Positions 1 to 7,847 of a stretch of 64,000 nucleotides of DNA are shown here, in pieces (the stretch's first letter is position 1; each line of letters starts with the position of its first letter). This DNA is from SFHK01 sp045538305 (GTDB lineage Bacteria > Bacillota > Clostridia > Christensenellales > Aristaeellaceae): positions 1 to 64,000 of the forward strand of contig JAZSRC010000037.1 in the NCBI GenBank assembly GCA_045538305.1, in the 5' to 3' direction. The notes beneath the pieces are model-generated. The model was not told the DNA's origin and made no database searches. It worked only from the letters and a program-made list of their open reading frames with translations. The translations under genes and the position numbers were made by a program.

Positions 1-30
1 AAAATGGAGAGGGAGTGCTCTCCCTCTCCA
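1..30 (-). terminator. Intrinsic terminator, minus strand
   Basis: A perfect 10-bp stem (positions 6-15 with 20-29, extended by the 5/30 pair) with a 4-nt loop is followed, on the minus strand, by a short T run from the window edge. It lies about 75 nt beyond the stop codon of the metal repressor gene and probably ends that transcript. The T run is cut by the window boundary. Confidence 0.6.
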
Positions 31-105
31 AGCCTCTCCCTGAGGTTTGTTGATGATTTGAATCGGAAGAAGCGGAGGAGGCTGCCGGTTGTATTTTTGG
101 ATCTG

Positions 106-495
106 CTATATGGACGATTTGGTCGAAAGGGTTTCGCTGGCTACAAAACGGTTCATGGCGTCAAAGGTTTCGTCGCTCAGGTCGTGCTCAATTTTGCAGG
201 CGTCCTCTTTTGCGGTTTCTGCGCTTACGCCGATGTGCAAAAGGAAGTCGGTCAGCATTTTGTGCCTTTCGTATATGCGGGAGGCGATTTCGTAGCCGCT
301 TTCGGTAAGTGTAATCAGCCCGTCTTTGTCCATGAGGATATAGCCGTTTTCTCTAAGGCGCTTTACCGCATAGCTTACGCTGGGCTTGGTAACACCAAGC
401 GCCGCTGCAATCTCTATGGAACGGATATAGCCATGCGTTTCACGCAGTACCAGCATGGTCTCCAGATAATCTTCTGCGGATTTCTGTATGCGCAT
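106..495 (-). CDS. DtxR/MntR-family metal-dependent transcriptional repressor
   Basis: A 129-residue cytoplasmic DNA-binding protein of the iron/manganese-dependent repressor family. Residues 1-65 form the winged helix-turn-helix domain and residues 66-129 the dimerisation/metal-binding domain; there is no C-terminal SH3 domain, so it has the short MntR-like length. Candidate metal ligands are visible: Asp9 and Glu12 near the N terminus, His78, then Cys100, Glu103 and His104. The Asp/Glu pair resembles MntR, whereas Cys100 sits where DtxR-type iron regulators have Cys and B. subtilis MntR has Glu, so iron versus manganese cannot be decided. The start is supported by a GTGAGG ribosome site 8 nt upstream. 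It is divergent from the 5'-nucleotidase gene; no target operator was recognised. The family is clear, the specificity is not. Confidence 0.88.
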   Translation of the reverse strand: MRIQKSAEDYLETMLVLRETHGYIRSIEIAAALGVTKPSVSYAVKRLRENGYILMDKDGLITLTESGYEIASRIYERHKMLTDFLLHIGVSAETAKEDACKIEHDLSDETFDAMNRFVASETLSTKSSI

Positions 496-664
496 ATTAA
501 CTGCCTCACTTTCTGTGTATAGATTATCATATGCCGCCTAAAAGCGCAAGCGTTTTGCTCAATTTCATGGAATATCGGGCGTGAATGCGTTTGGTTTTGT
601 CACCGGCATGTGAAAGTTTAGCGCATTTTGAGGATTATGTATTTTCTTTTAATATATAATCATG

Positions 665-683
665 TATAATGTATTCGTATAAT
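665..683 (+). promoter_or_regulatory. Possible -10 elements of the 5'-nucleotidase promoter
   Basis: Two TATAAT hexamers lie at 665-670 and 678-683, in an AT-rich stretch 20-40 nt before the 5'-nucleotidase start. A weak -35 (TTTTCT) sits 17 nt before the first one. The ribosome site AAAGGAG (about 687-693) follows. Which hexamer is used cannot be told by eye. Confidence 0.45.
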
Positions 684-702
684 GTGAAAGGAGAGATTAC
701 CT

Positions 703-2508
703 ATGCGCAAGTTTCTGGTTGTCCTGATGGCACTGGCTCTGATGCTTTCTTCCATGGCAGTCGTTTCCGCCGAAGAAGCCAAGTCCGATGACATCGTAAT
801 CCTCTACACCAACGACGTACACACCTATATCGACAGTGTTCTTTCCTACGACGTAATCGCAGGCGTAAAGAACGAGCTTCTTAAAGAGTATAACTGCGTG
901 ATTCTGGCAGACGCCGGCGATCACATCCAGGGTACTGCTTACGGCTCTCTGGACAAAGGCGAAACCATCATCAAGCTCATGAACGCGGCCGGCTATGACG
1001 TTGCCACCCTCGGAAACCATGAGTTTGACTATGGCATGGAAGGCTGCGTCGCCATTTGCGAGTGGGCAGGCTATCCCTATGTTTCCTGCAACTTCTATAA
1101 TGAAGAGAACTACGTCCGCAACGATAACGTTCTGGACAGCTATGTAGTTTATAAAAGCGGCGATCTGTCTGTTGCCCTGATCGGCATCACCACGCCCGAA
1201 AGCTTCACCAAGTCCACACCCGCTTACTTCCAGGACGACAATGGCAATTACATCTACGGAATTGCCGGCGGCGTTGACGGGACCGCTCTGTACGCCGATG
1301 TACAGGACGCCATCAATGAAGTTAAGGAACTGGGCGTTGATAAGGTTATCGCTCTTGGACACCTTGGCGATGATAAGGCTTCCCAGCCCTGGACCAGCGA
1401 AGAGACCATCGCCAATGTGACCGGTCTTGACGCTTTCATCGACGGCCACTCCCATTCTACCGTAAAGGGCAAGGAAGTTGCCGATAAGGAAGGCAAGCCC
1501 GTTCTCCTTACCCAGACCGGCGAATACTTCAACCGCATCGGCATCATGGTGATTGATTCCGAAACCGGCGCAATCGCTACCGATTTCATCGAGCTGGTTG
1601 AACTGACCGAAACCGTAACCGACGCTGAGGGCAAAGAAACCACTAACGTAATCGGTTATGAGCTGGCAAGCGAACTGTACAAATCCACCGAGTTTGTTTC
1701 CTCCGAAGAAGTTGCCGCTATCAAGAACGAGTGGATCACTTCTGTTGACGAGAAGCTCGGCGCTGTAATCGGTTCCACTGCGCTTAGTTTCGACAACTAT
1801 GATGCAGAAGGCAATCGCCTTGTCCGCAGCCAGGAAACCAACACCGGTAACTTCGCTGCCGACGCGCTGTACTACCTGTTTGACAACATGGGCCTGGATG
1901 TTGACGTAGCCATCATGAACGGCGGCGGCGTTCGCAACAAGGCCATCACCGGCGAAATCTCCTATAAGGTTTGCAAGCAGATCCATACCTTCGGAAATGT
2001 TGCCTGCCTCCAGACGATAACCGGACAGCAGCTGCTTGACGCTCTTGAGTGGGGCGCACGCTTTGCTGGAAACGGAAAGGAAAACGGCGGCTTCCTGCAT
2101 GTAGCGGGTCTGACCTACAAGATTGACAGCACCTATCCCGAGTCTACCGTTGCCGATGATAAGGGCGTATGGGTAAGCGGTCCCACTGCTGGCTACCGTG
2201 TAGTAGACGTTAAGGTTTACAATAAGGACACCGGCGCTTACGAGGCGCTCGATCTGAACGCTTCCTACAATCTGGCAGGCTACAACTACACCCTGCGCGA
2301 TTTGGGCGACGGCTTCGCGATGTTCGATGGCGCAATCAACGTGCTGGACTACGTAATGGAAGACTACATGGTTCTTGCCAATTACGTTCAGGGCTTTGAG
2401 GGCGGCGTTGTAGAGGCGGCCAATTCTCCGCTTCTCGCCAAGTTCCCCGGCATGCTCGTTGACTATTCCACCGTTAACGGCAGCGGCCGCATTGAGGTCA
2501 TCAAGTAA
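703..2508 (+). CDS. Secreted 5'-nucleotidase / bifunctional metallophosphatase
   Basis: A 601-residue exported enzyme of the UshA/YfkN-type 5'-nucleotidase family, which dephosphorylates extracellular nucleotides or related phosphoesters. Residues 1-23 form a signal peptide with an Ala-type cleavage site and no lipobox cysteine. The metallophosphatase domain carries the metal-site motifs NDVH (37-40), GDHIQG (72-77), GNHE (104-107), a GHLGD segment and GHSH. The C-terminal 5'-nucleotidase domain has NTGNFAAD and the substrate-loop motif NGGGVR. There is no LPXTG motif or membrane anchor after the catalytic domain, so the product is probably released or wall-associated. An AAAGGAG site precedes the ATG and a strong terminator follows, so it is probably monocistronic. 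Substrate specificity cannot be read from sequence. Confidence 0.93.
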   Translation: MRKFLVVLMALALMLSSMAVVSAEEAKSDDIVILYTNDVHTYIDSVLSYDVIAGVKNELLKEYNCVILADAGDHIQGTAYGSLDKGETIIKLMNAAGYDVATLGNHEFDYGMEGCVAICEWAGYPYVSCNFYNEENYVRNDNVLDSYVVYKSGDLSVALIGITTPESFTKSTPAYFQDDNGNYIYGIAGGVDGTALYADVQDAINEVKELGVDKVIALGHLGDDKASQPWTSEETIANVTGLDAFIDGHSHSTVKGKEVADKEGKPVLLTQTGEYFNRIGIMVIDSETGAIATDFIELVELTETVTDAEGKETTNVIGYELASELYKSTEFVSSEEVAAIKNEWITSVDEKLGAVIGSTALSFDNYDAEGNRLVRSQETNTGNFAADALYYLFDNMGLDVDVAIMNGGGVRNKAITGEISYKVCKQIHTFGNVACLQTITGQQLLDALEWGARFAGNGKENGGFLHVAGLTYKIDSTYPESTVADDKGVWVSGPTAGYRVVDVKVYNKDTGAYEALDLNASYNLAGYNYTLRDLGDGFAMFDGAINVLDYVMEDYMVLANYVQGFEGGVVEAANSPLLAKFPGMLVDYSTVNGSGRIEVIK

Positions 2509-2535
2509 ACAGTCGACCGATAAACGGATAGAATA

Positions 2536-2577
2536 AAATTCCGGCTTCGTGCTTTTTGCGCGGAGCCGGAATTTTTT
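2536..2577 (+). terminator. Intrinsic terminator after the 5'-nucleotidase gene
   Basis: A 17-bp stem with a few G-U pairs (arms 2536-2552 and 2558-2574, loop TTTTT) runs into a T tract ending at 2577. It starts 28 nt after the stop codon. Confidence 0.9.
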
Positions 2578-2712
2578 GGATAAAAAGAAGGAGCTGAATC
2601 TAAGCCCCAACATTATAACGATACCATAAATCTTCGTCGCAGTCAATGCCATTAAGAAAATTTCTACACTTTACACATTATATACAATTTAAAATTTGTG
2701 CAAAATGCGGGC

Positions 2713-2741
2713 TTGAAAAATAGGCGATTATGCATTATAAT
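2713..2741 (+). promoter_or_regulatory. Sigma-A-type promoter of an orphan transcription unit
   Basis: TTGAAA at 2713-2718 and TATAAT at 2736-2741 are separated by exactly 17 nt. Expected transcription start is near 2748. The only ATG of the overlapping 67-codon open frame (2730) lies inside this promoter, so that frame cannot be translated from the transcript. Confidence 0.7.
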
Positions 2742-2909
2742 TTCATCAGAAAGCAGGAAAACAAAGTAAACTTAAAAGCTTTCGAAGACAAAGCTCAGCA
2801 AAAGCATCTCCACAAACAAACTAAATCTTTAAATAAATTGGAGATAAAGCCGGGCAAAGTCAATCTAACGAAAGAGAGGTTAAAAGATGTTAGATATCAA
2901 GAATACACA

Positions 2910-2989
2910 GAAATGACCCTTGATTGTGGATGATCGGAGTTTGTGAAGAAAGATGATGATCGCAAAATGAAGCAATCAAGGGTCATTTC
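2910..2989 (+). repeat. Perfect 17-bp inverted repeat
   Basis: Left arm 2910-2926 and right arm 2973-2989 are exact reverse complements, separated by 46 nt. Neither arm is followed by a T run, so it is not itself a terminator. In RNA it would form a long stable hairpin in the middle of the orphan transcript. Confidence 0.85.
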
Positions 2990-3021
2990 ATTTTTGGAGG
3001 CTTAACGGAATATGAAGATTG

Positions 3022-3057
3022 GCGCGTCCGGTGAGTGACCGGCCGGCGCTTTTATTT
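3022..3057 (+). terminator. Intrinsic terminator of the orphan unit
   Basis: A GC-rich stem with one small bulge (5' arm 3022-3032, loop GAGTG, 3' arm 3038-3049) is followed by TTTTATTTT. Confidence 0.65.
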
Positions 3058-3117
3058 TGCCTAATGTTCTGATTCAGTAATAAAAGTATTAATCTTTTAT
3101 AACAAATATAATGTACG

Positions 3118-3146
3118 TTGAACTTTTGCCGGAAATAGAGTATAAT
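3118..3146 (+). promoter_or_regulatory. Sigma-A-type promoter of the polysaccharide operon
   Basis: TTGAAC at 3118-3123 and TATAAT at 3141-3146 with a 17-nt spacer. It lies about 120 nt before the LCP gene and is the only clear promoter found ahead of the operon that runs to 10894. Confidence 0.75.
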
Positions 3147-3272
3147 GATATACGGGTGTATGTTGACAATGTAGAGTTATGCCCGTTTTGAAGAAAAGCG
3201 GTTGGATTACGAGCGCCGGTTGGGCATGGCGCGAAACAGAACGCGAGTGATCGCAGAGAAGAAGGCCTCAAA

Positions 3273-4283
3273 ATGATACATAAAAGCAGAAACAGGCCAA
3301 GAAACCTGCGCCGATCCGTTTTCTTTATGGCGCTTAGCATTGTGGTCTTGATTGCGGCTTATGTGATTGCTTCACGGTATGAGGAGGCATCGCGCAAACA
3401 ATTGCCGGGTGAGAACACGATGGATGTGGGCGTTTTAAAGCGCATTGAATACAACGGAAAAACCTATGTGGAAAAAACCGGTATTACCCGTATTCTCCTG
3501 ATGGGCATAGACGCAGGGGCGAATGACAGGCGCTATGGCGCAAGACAGGGCGGCCAGGCTGACTTTTTGATGCTGATGGTGATTGACCATCCGAATGACA
3601 GCATCCACCTTCTGCAGATTGACCGCGATACGATTACAGAAGTGGAGACGCTGGGTATACTCGGAAATCCCATTGGCACCAAGGCAATGCAGATATGTCT
3701 CGCGCATTCCTTTGGCGCAACAAACGAGGACAGCGCTCAGTTCACAAAGAACGCGGTTTCTAATCTGCTGCAGGGAATGGATATCGATTTTTATATGTCG
3801 CTGACGATGGACTGTATGCAGACGATCAACTCGGCGCTTGGCGGCGTAACGGTTACCCTGGAAGATGATTTTTCCGATATTGATCCTGAAATGACGAAAG
3901 GAAAAACGCTTACGCTTACCGATCGTCAGGCAGAGATATTTATGCGGGGCCGTATGGAAGTGGGCGATGGCACCAACAATTCCCGTATGCGAAGGCACAG
4001 AGCGTTTATAAGCAGCGCCTCCAAAAAGTTCCGCATGCTGGCAGAGGAGGATCCCACATTTATATCAGAGTTTTACGACGCGCTGCAGGCGTACATGACT
4101 GCGGATATCAAAAAGGGACGCGTCTTGAACGAAGCAAATCGGGCATACAAATACGAAATACTACCGGTGCAAACACCGGATGGTACATATTCGGTTGGCA
4201 AGGATGGCTTTATTGAGTTTCATGTATCGGACGGTTCGATTGAAAAATGGATTGCCGAAACAATGTTTATGATTGATCAATAG
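3273..4283 (+). CDS. LytR-CpsA-Psr (LCP) family cell-wall ligase
   Basis: A 336-residue membrane-anchored protein of the LCP family, which transfers undecaprenyl-linked polymers such as capsule or teichoic acid onto peptidoglycan. Residues 1-14 are basic and cytoplasmic, and residues 15-34 form a single transmembrane anchor. The extracellular LCP domain shows the opening motif ITRILLMGID (about 67-76), the GQADFLML strand, the IDRDT segment that carries a conserved Arg, and the NSRMRRHR segment with Arg residues that bind the pyrophosphate lipid. It is first in an operon with Wzz, tyrosine kinase and priming transferase genes, which points to polysaccharide attachment. Family assignment is secure; the polymer is inferred. 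Confidence 0.9.
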   Translation: MIHKSRNRPRNLRRSVFFMALSIVVLIAAYVIASRYEEASRKQLPGENTMDVGVLKRIEYNGKTYVEKTGITRILLMGIDAGANDRRYGARQGGQADFLMLMVIDHPNDSIHLLQIDRDTITEVETLGILGNPIGTKAMQICLAHSFGATNEDSAQFTKNAVSNLLQGMDIDFYMSLTMDCMQTINSALGGVTVTLEDDFSDIDPEMTKGKTLTLTDRQAEIFMRGRMEVGDGTNNSRMRRHRAFISSASKKFRMLAEEDPTFISEFYDALQAYMTADIKKGRVLNEANRAYKYEILPVQTPDGTYSVGKDGFIEFHVSDGSIEKWIAETMFMIDQ

Positions 4284-4312
4284 GGTAGGGTATTGAAAGG
4301 AGAAATAGAAAC

Positions 4313-5488
4313 ATGAAAAAGGTACTGATTGTTTTCCTGGCGCTGATGATGGCTTTTACGACTGCGTTTGCGTATGTTCCCGAGAAGCTTACGACGGATG
4401 CGGCAAGCGTACAGAAGCTTGAGGCTTTGAACGGATCTGCACTTTTAGATGAGTTCCGCTTTATTTTTACGGAAGATAAAGAAGTTGTAGAGAACGAGCG
4501 CAAAATGATGTACGATTTCGTGGCGGTTGAGCCCAACAACCCCATTGAGTATTTTCCTGAGGAAGTGCAGAACGAAATCGGCGTTATCCTGCTTGATGAA
4601 ACGCTGAACACAAATCTCGCCCTCAATATGCTGGATGTTTTTGATTTTGCTACGGTTTCTGTAGAAAACTACGATGAAGCTTACGGCGTAATCGATGCTT
4701 ATTTTGCTTTTGAAACCCAGTATCAGGTTGGTCAGATTGTTGTGGTAGTTTTCGGCGTTTACGATGCTGAAGGCATTGTTTCCTGGCTTCCCGCAGAAGC
4801 GGAAGTTGTTTCCGAAGGCGTAATCGCTGTAAAGGTGGATGCAGAGGATGTTTCCGCCATACAGAATGCTAATGCAGCAGCGCTGGTTGTACTTGCCGAT
4901 CCTGCCGGCATGGCGGGCGCGGATGACGAAGGCGAAGTAACGCCCCCGCAGACCGGAAGCAAAACTGCTGTCGATCAAACCCAGATTGAAAAAATCGAAA
5001 GCACCGATGGCGAGCTTCTGATGGATGACTTCCGTATTTTTGTCGTAGCCGATAAGGATCCGATCGTTAAGGAAATTGAAAAGCTGTATGCCTTTGTGAA
5101 TACTGAAAACAAGGCGCCTGCTGAATATTTCCCTGAAGATACCAAAGCTCAGGTTCAGACGATCATGGGCGACATCGCACTTGACGACCTGTTCATCAAC
5201 GAGTTTGTTACCGTTGAAGCCGAAGGATACAACGAAGAATTTGGCGACGTAGTTGTTTACATCGAGTTTGTCACCCACTTTTCTGTTGGGCAGAAAGTCG
5301 CTGTTTGCCTCGCAGTATATACCGGCGAAACGGATGAAAACGGCGAATACGCCGTGGAATGGGTGGTTCTCAATGCTGTTAGTGCAGAGAACGGAAGCCT
5401 CGCAGTATTCGTACCCGGTGAAGAGGTATTCCGAATTCAGAACGAATACGCAGTGGGCATCGTGGTTCTGAACGCGCCCCAGGCATAA
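4313..5488 (+). CDS. Secreted protein of two tandem repeats, function unknown
   Basis: A 391-residue protein that I do not recognise. Residues 1-20 form a typical signal peptide without a lipobox. The mature protein consists of two related units of about 165 residues (roughly 31-197 and 223-391) joined by an acidic, Pro/Gly-containing linker (about 198-222). Both copies share a DEFRFIF/DDFRIFV start, an EYFPE motif followed by a helical stretch, an F-x-VGQ-x-V strand, and a closing AIQN/RIQN plus a hydrophobic strand. Both are acidic. There is no anchor, catalytic motif or cysteine pattern. It lies between the LCP ligase and the Wzz homologue with an AAAGGAG ribosome site, so a surface role in polysaccharide assembly, retention or matrix formation is plausible but unproven. 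Confidence 0.85.
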   Translation: MKKVLIVFLALMMAFTTAFAYVPEKLTTDAASVQKLEALNGSALLDEFRFIFTEDKEVVENERKMMYDFVAVEPNNPIEYFPEEVQNEIGVILLDETLNTNLALNMLDVFDFATVSVENYDEAYGVIDAYFAFETQYQVGQIVVVVFGVYDAEGIVSWLPAEAEVVSEGVIAVKVDAEDVSAIQNANAAALVVLADPAGMAGADDEGEVTPPQTGSKTAVDQTQIEKIESTDGELLMDDFRIFVVADKDPIVKEIEKLYAFVNTENKAPAEYFPEDTKAQVQTIMGDIALDDLFINEFVTVEAEGYNEEFGDVVVYIEFVTHFSVGQKVAVCLAVYTGETDENGEYAVEWVVLNAVSAENGSLAVFVPGEEVFRIQNEYAVGIVVLNAPQA

Positions 5489-5519
5489 GGAACAACTTTC
5501 AATATAGATTCAAAGGGGA

Positions 5520-5547
5520 CATGTGCCGCCTTTTTAGGCGGCATATG
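5520..5547 (+). other. Intercistronic hairpin without a T run
   Basis: An 11-bp stem (5520-5530 with 5537-5547, one G-U pair) closes a 6-nt TTTTTA loop between the tandem-repeat protein gene and the wzz-like gene. No T tract follows, so it may stabilise or process the operon mRNA rather than terminate it. Confidence 0.55.
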
Positions 5548-5573
5548 CCTTGATTGTATAGGATGGTTTTGAA

Positions 5574-6356
5574 ATGAACACAGCCATGGAATCGGGAAAC
5601 AACGTTCAGGTACAGGATAACACAGCCAGAGAAGGACTGTATCAGATTGATCTGGTGGATTTGTTTTTCCGTTTGATTGATAAGGCGAGATATATCGTCA
5701 TTTGCGCGATTATTGGAGCTGTTGCAGCCGGTCTTTATACGGAATACAGGGTTACGCCTATGTACAAGGCAACCTCCAAGCTGTATGTGCTGAATGCGCA
5801 GGATTCTGCAATCAATATTGCTGATCTCCAGATCGGTACCTATCTTGCGTATGACTATATGGAAGTTTTTTACAACTGGCAGCTGCATGACGCCGTTATA
5901 AAGGAACTGGGTCTTCCGTACAGCTATGGAAGATTGTCAGGCATGCTTACGGTAGAGAACCCGGAAAATACGCGCATTCTGTACATCACGATCACCTCGC
6001 CTGATCCTAAGGAATGCAAGCTGCTTGCCGATACCTATGCGATCAAAGCCAAAGAATTTATTGCCGAAACCATGAGCACGGAAATGCCGAATATTTTTGA
6101 AGAAGCGCTTACGCCGTCCGCGCCGTTCTCGCCCAGCAAAGTGCGAAATATTACCCTCGGTTTCTTGTTGGGGCTGATTGCTAGCTGCGGCTGGATAACG
6201 GTAACGTATGTGCTGGATGATAAGATCCGCACAGCGGAAGACGTGGAACGCTATCTTGGTATGGCGACACTGGGTCTTTTGCCACTGCAGGAAGATAAAA
6301 ACAGTGGAAAGAAAAAGAGCAAGAAGGGTAAGAAAAGGCAGGTGACTTCAGCGTGA
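5574..6356 (+). CDS. Wzz/CpsC-type polysaccharide co-polymerase, kinase modulator
   Basis: A 260-residue inner-membrane protein of the Wzz/YveK/CpsC family, which sets polysaccharide chain length and activates the cognate tyrosine kinase. A short cytoplasmic N terminus leads to a first transmembrane segment at about 39-55. The extracellular loop includes the PMYKATSKLYV strand typical of the family. A second transmembrane segment lies at about 188-212, preceded by the Pro-rich PSAPFSPSK motif. The cytoplasmic tail ends in a strongly basic KKKSKKGKKR stretch. The gene stop overlaps the GTG start of the kinase by 4 bases (GTGA), indicating translational coupling, as expected for partner proteins. 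Confidence 0.9.
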   Translation: MNTAMESGNNVQVQDNTAREGLYQIDLVDLFFRLIDKARYIVICAIIGAVAAGLYTEYRVTPMYKATSKLYVLNAQDSAINIADLQIGTYLAYDYMEVFYNWQLHDAVIKELGLPYSYGRLSGMLTVENPENTRILYITITSPDPKECKLLADTYAIKAKEFIAETMSTEMPNIFEEALTPSAPFSPSKVRNITLGFLLGLIASCGWITVTYVLDDKIRTAEDVERYLGMATLGLLPLQEDKNSGKKKSKKGKKRQVTSA

Positions 6357-7099
6357 AAACGGCAACCGTAGGACAGAATATGACGCTTAATTATGCCGGT
6401 AACGAGGCGCTGAATACCATTTGCAGTAACCTGAACTTTGCCGGCAGCAATATCAAGAAGGTCGTTATTACCAGCTGCAACGCGGGCGAAGGCAAAAGCT
6501 TTATGACCATGCAGATCGCCCAGAACCTTGCCAAGCGCGGAAAGCGCGTGGTAATTGTCGATGCGGATTTGAGAAAATCCTTCATCATAAAAAAGTATAA
6601 TATTGAAACGGAAGGCGAATGGATCGGGCTGGCGCATTATCTTGTAGAATATAACAAGATGGATGAGATTATCTACCGCTTGACCAATCTATATGATGTT
6701 TGCCTGATTCCCATCGGGCGCGATGTTGCTAACCCCGTTCAGCTGCTGGATACGCATCTTTTTCCACAGCTGCTTGATAAGCTGGCGGAAAAGTTCGATA
6801 TTATTCTTGTTGACGCGCCCCCGATCGGTCTGGTTATCGACGCAGCTGAAATTTCAAAGACGTGCGACGGCGCCGTATTTGTAATCGAGTACAACCGTAC
6901 CCGTAGAAAGGATATACTCGACGCTAAAAAGCAGCTGCATCAGGCCAATTGCCCCATTTTGGGTGCGATTGTAAACAAGGTTACCTTTGAAAGTCTCGGT
7001 GCAAAGAAATATTATAACCGTTCGTATTATTCTCACTATCACAACGAATATTACAGACGCTCTTCCGGAAAGAAATCTTCCGCAGATAAGAAAAAATGA
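6353..7099 (+). CDS. Bacterial tyrosine kinase (CpsD/CapB/YwqD type)
   Basis: A 248-residue cytoplasmic BY-kinase. It autophosphorylates on C-terminal tyrosines and, with the Wzz-like activator, regulates polysaccharide export. Visible motifs: Walker A NAGEGKS (about 43-49), Walker A' VVIVDADLRKS (about 66-76), and Walker B IILVDAPP near residue 150. The C terminus carries a cluster of seven tyrosines in about 15 residues, the usual autophosphorylation tail. The start is GTG, overlapping the preceding stop; AGGCAGGTGA lies just upstream. The next gene overlaps this one by 4 bases (ATGA) and encodes the matching phosphatase. Confidence 0.93.
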   Translation: MKTATVGQNMTLNYAGNEALNTICSNLNFAGSNIKKVVITSCNAGEGKSFMTMQIAQNLAKRGKRVVIVDADLRKSFIIKKYNIETEGEWIGLAHYLVEYNKMDEIIYRLTNLYDVCLIPIGRDVANPVQLLDTHLFPQLLDKLAEKFDIILVDAPPIGLVIDAAEISKTCDGAVFVIEYNRTRRKDILDAKKQLHQANCPILGAIVNKVTFESLGAKKYYNRSYYSHYHNEYYRRSSGKKSSADKKK

Positions 7100-7818
7100 T
7101 GCTTACCGATATTCATCAGCACCTGATTTTCGGTATGGATGACGGCGCGCAGAGCTTTGATGAAACCAAAGAAATGCTGAAGGAAGCCGTTCAAAATGGG
7201 ATTACCACGGTTATCGCAACGCCGCATGCCGCGCCCGGTATCGAGCCGTTTGATTTGATGAAGTTTTATGAGAACGTGAACGAGGTAAAAGAATGGATAA
7301 AAGAAAGCGGTATTGGCGTTCAGCTGTTTAAAGGTGCCGAACTGTTTTATACCGATGCGACCGTACGCATGCTGAACGAAGGCAGAATTCCTTCTATTGC
7401 AGGCGGAAGGAAAGTGCTTGTTGAGTTTCCGCCAATGGCAGAATATGATGTACTATGTTCTGCAGCCAGAAAGCTTGGAGGAGCCGGTTATTCCGCGGTG
7501 TTTGCACATGTGGAGCGATATCAATGCCTGCGCAGGCTTTCAAACATCGAAAAGTTGAAGGACGAGTATCAGGTGCTTATGCAGGTCAATGCCGCAACCA
7601 TTCTGGAGCCAACCGGTATTTTTGAAAAAATCTGGCTGAAAAGAGCTCTGAAAGCCGATCTTATCGATATTGTTGCCTCTGACGCGCATAACCTTGGTCA
7701 TCGGAATAATGTTCTGAAACAAAGCTATGAACGTATTCTGAAGGAATTTGGAGAAGAGCAGGCGCAAAGAATGTATATCGCAAACCCGCGTTCACTGCTT
7801 CCCAAAGCGCGCATGTAA
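7096..7818 (+). CDS. PHP-type protein tyrosine phosphatase (CpsB/CapC/YwqE family)
   Basis: A 240-residue manganese-dependent phosphatase of the polymerase-and-histidinol-phosphatase fold, which dephosphorylates the tyrosine kinase encoded just upstream. The metal-binding start is visible as DIHQHL (residues 5-10, HxH at 7 and 9) followed by GMDDG. Further ligands are in TPHAAPG (about residue 43), the KGAELF segment, the FAHVERY segment and SDAHN near residue 195. The start codon overlaps the kinase stop (ATGATG context), so kinase and phosphatase are translationally coupled. Length and motifs match the family well. Confidence 0.92.
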   Translation: MMLTDIHQHLIFGMDDGAQSFDETKEMLKEAVQNGITTVIATPHAAPGIEPFDLMKFYENVNEVKEWIKESGIGVQLFKGAELFYTDATVRMLNEGRIPSIAGGRKVLVEFPPMAEYDVLCSAARKLGGAGYSAVFAHVERYQCLRRLSNIEKLKDEYQVLMQVNAATILEPTGIFEKIWLKRALKADLIDIVASDAHNLGHRNNVLKQSYERILKEFGEEQAQRMYIANPRSLLPKARM

Positions 7819-7847
7819 CCATTGTTATGAATGAAGGAGAGTAGTAC

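Larger units (their letters stand above)
2748..3057 (+). ncRNA. Candidate orphan non-coding RNA
   Basis: This unit is bounded by a consensus promoter (2713-2741) and an intrinsic terminator (3022-3057) and has no credible protein. It is A-rich in its first 160 nt. It contains a perfect 17-bp inverted repeat (2910-2926 and 2973-2989, 46-nt spacer). Two tiny frames have ribosome-site-like sequences: one at 2887 (9 codons, after AGAGAGG) whose start resembles the N terminus of ABC ATPases, and one at 3012 (8 codons, after GGAGG). It could be a small RNA, a leader whose gene was lost, or the remnant of a mobile element. The rest of the 2509-3272 gap holds only the terminator of the previous gene and the promoter of the next. 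Confidence 0.35.

Noticed and set aside
697..2652. 651-codon open frame antisense to the 5'-nucleotidase gene
   Set aside because: Long antisense frames recur opposite highly biased genes in this window because TTA, CTA and TCA codons are rare in them. The product has no recognisable domain and no ribosome site; the sense gene is certain.
2730..2933. 67-codon plus-strand frame
   Set aside because: Its only ATG lies between the -35 and -10 boxes of a strong promoter, so the transcript starts after it. Lys-rich composition reflects A-rich DNA.
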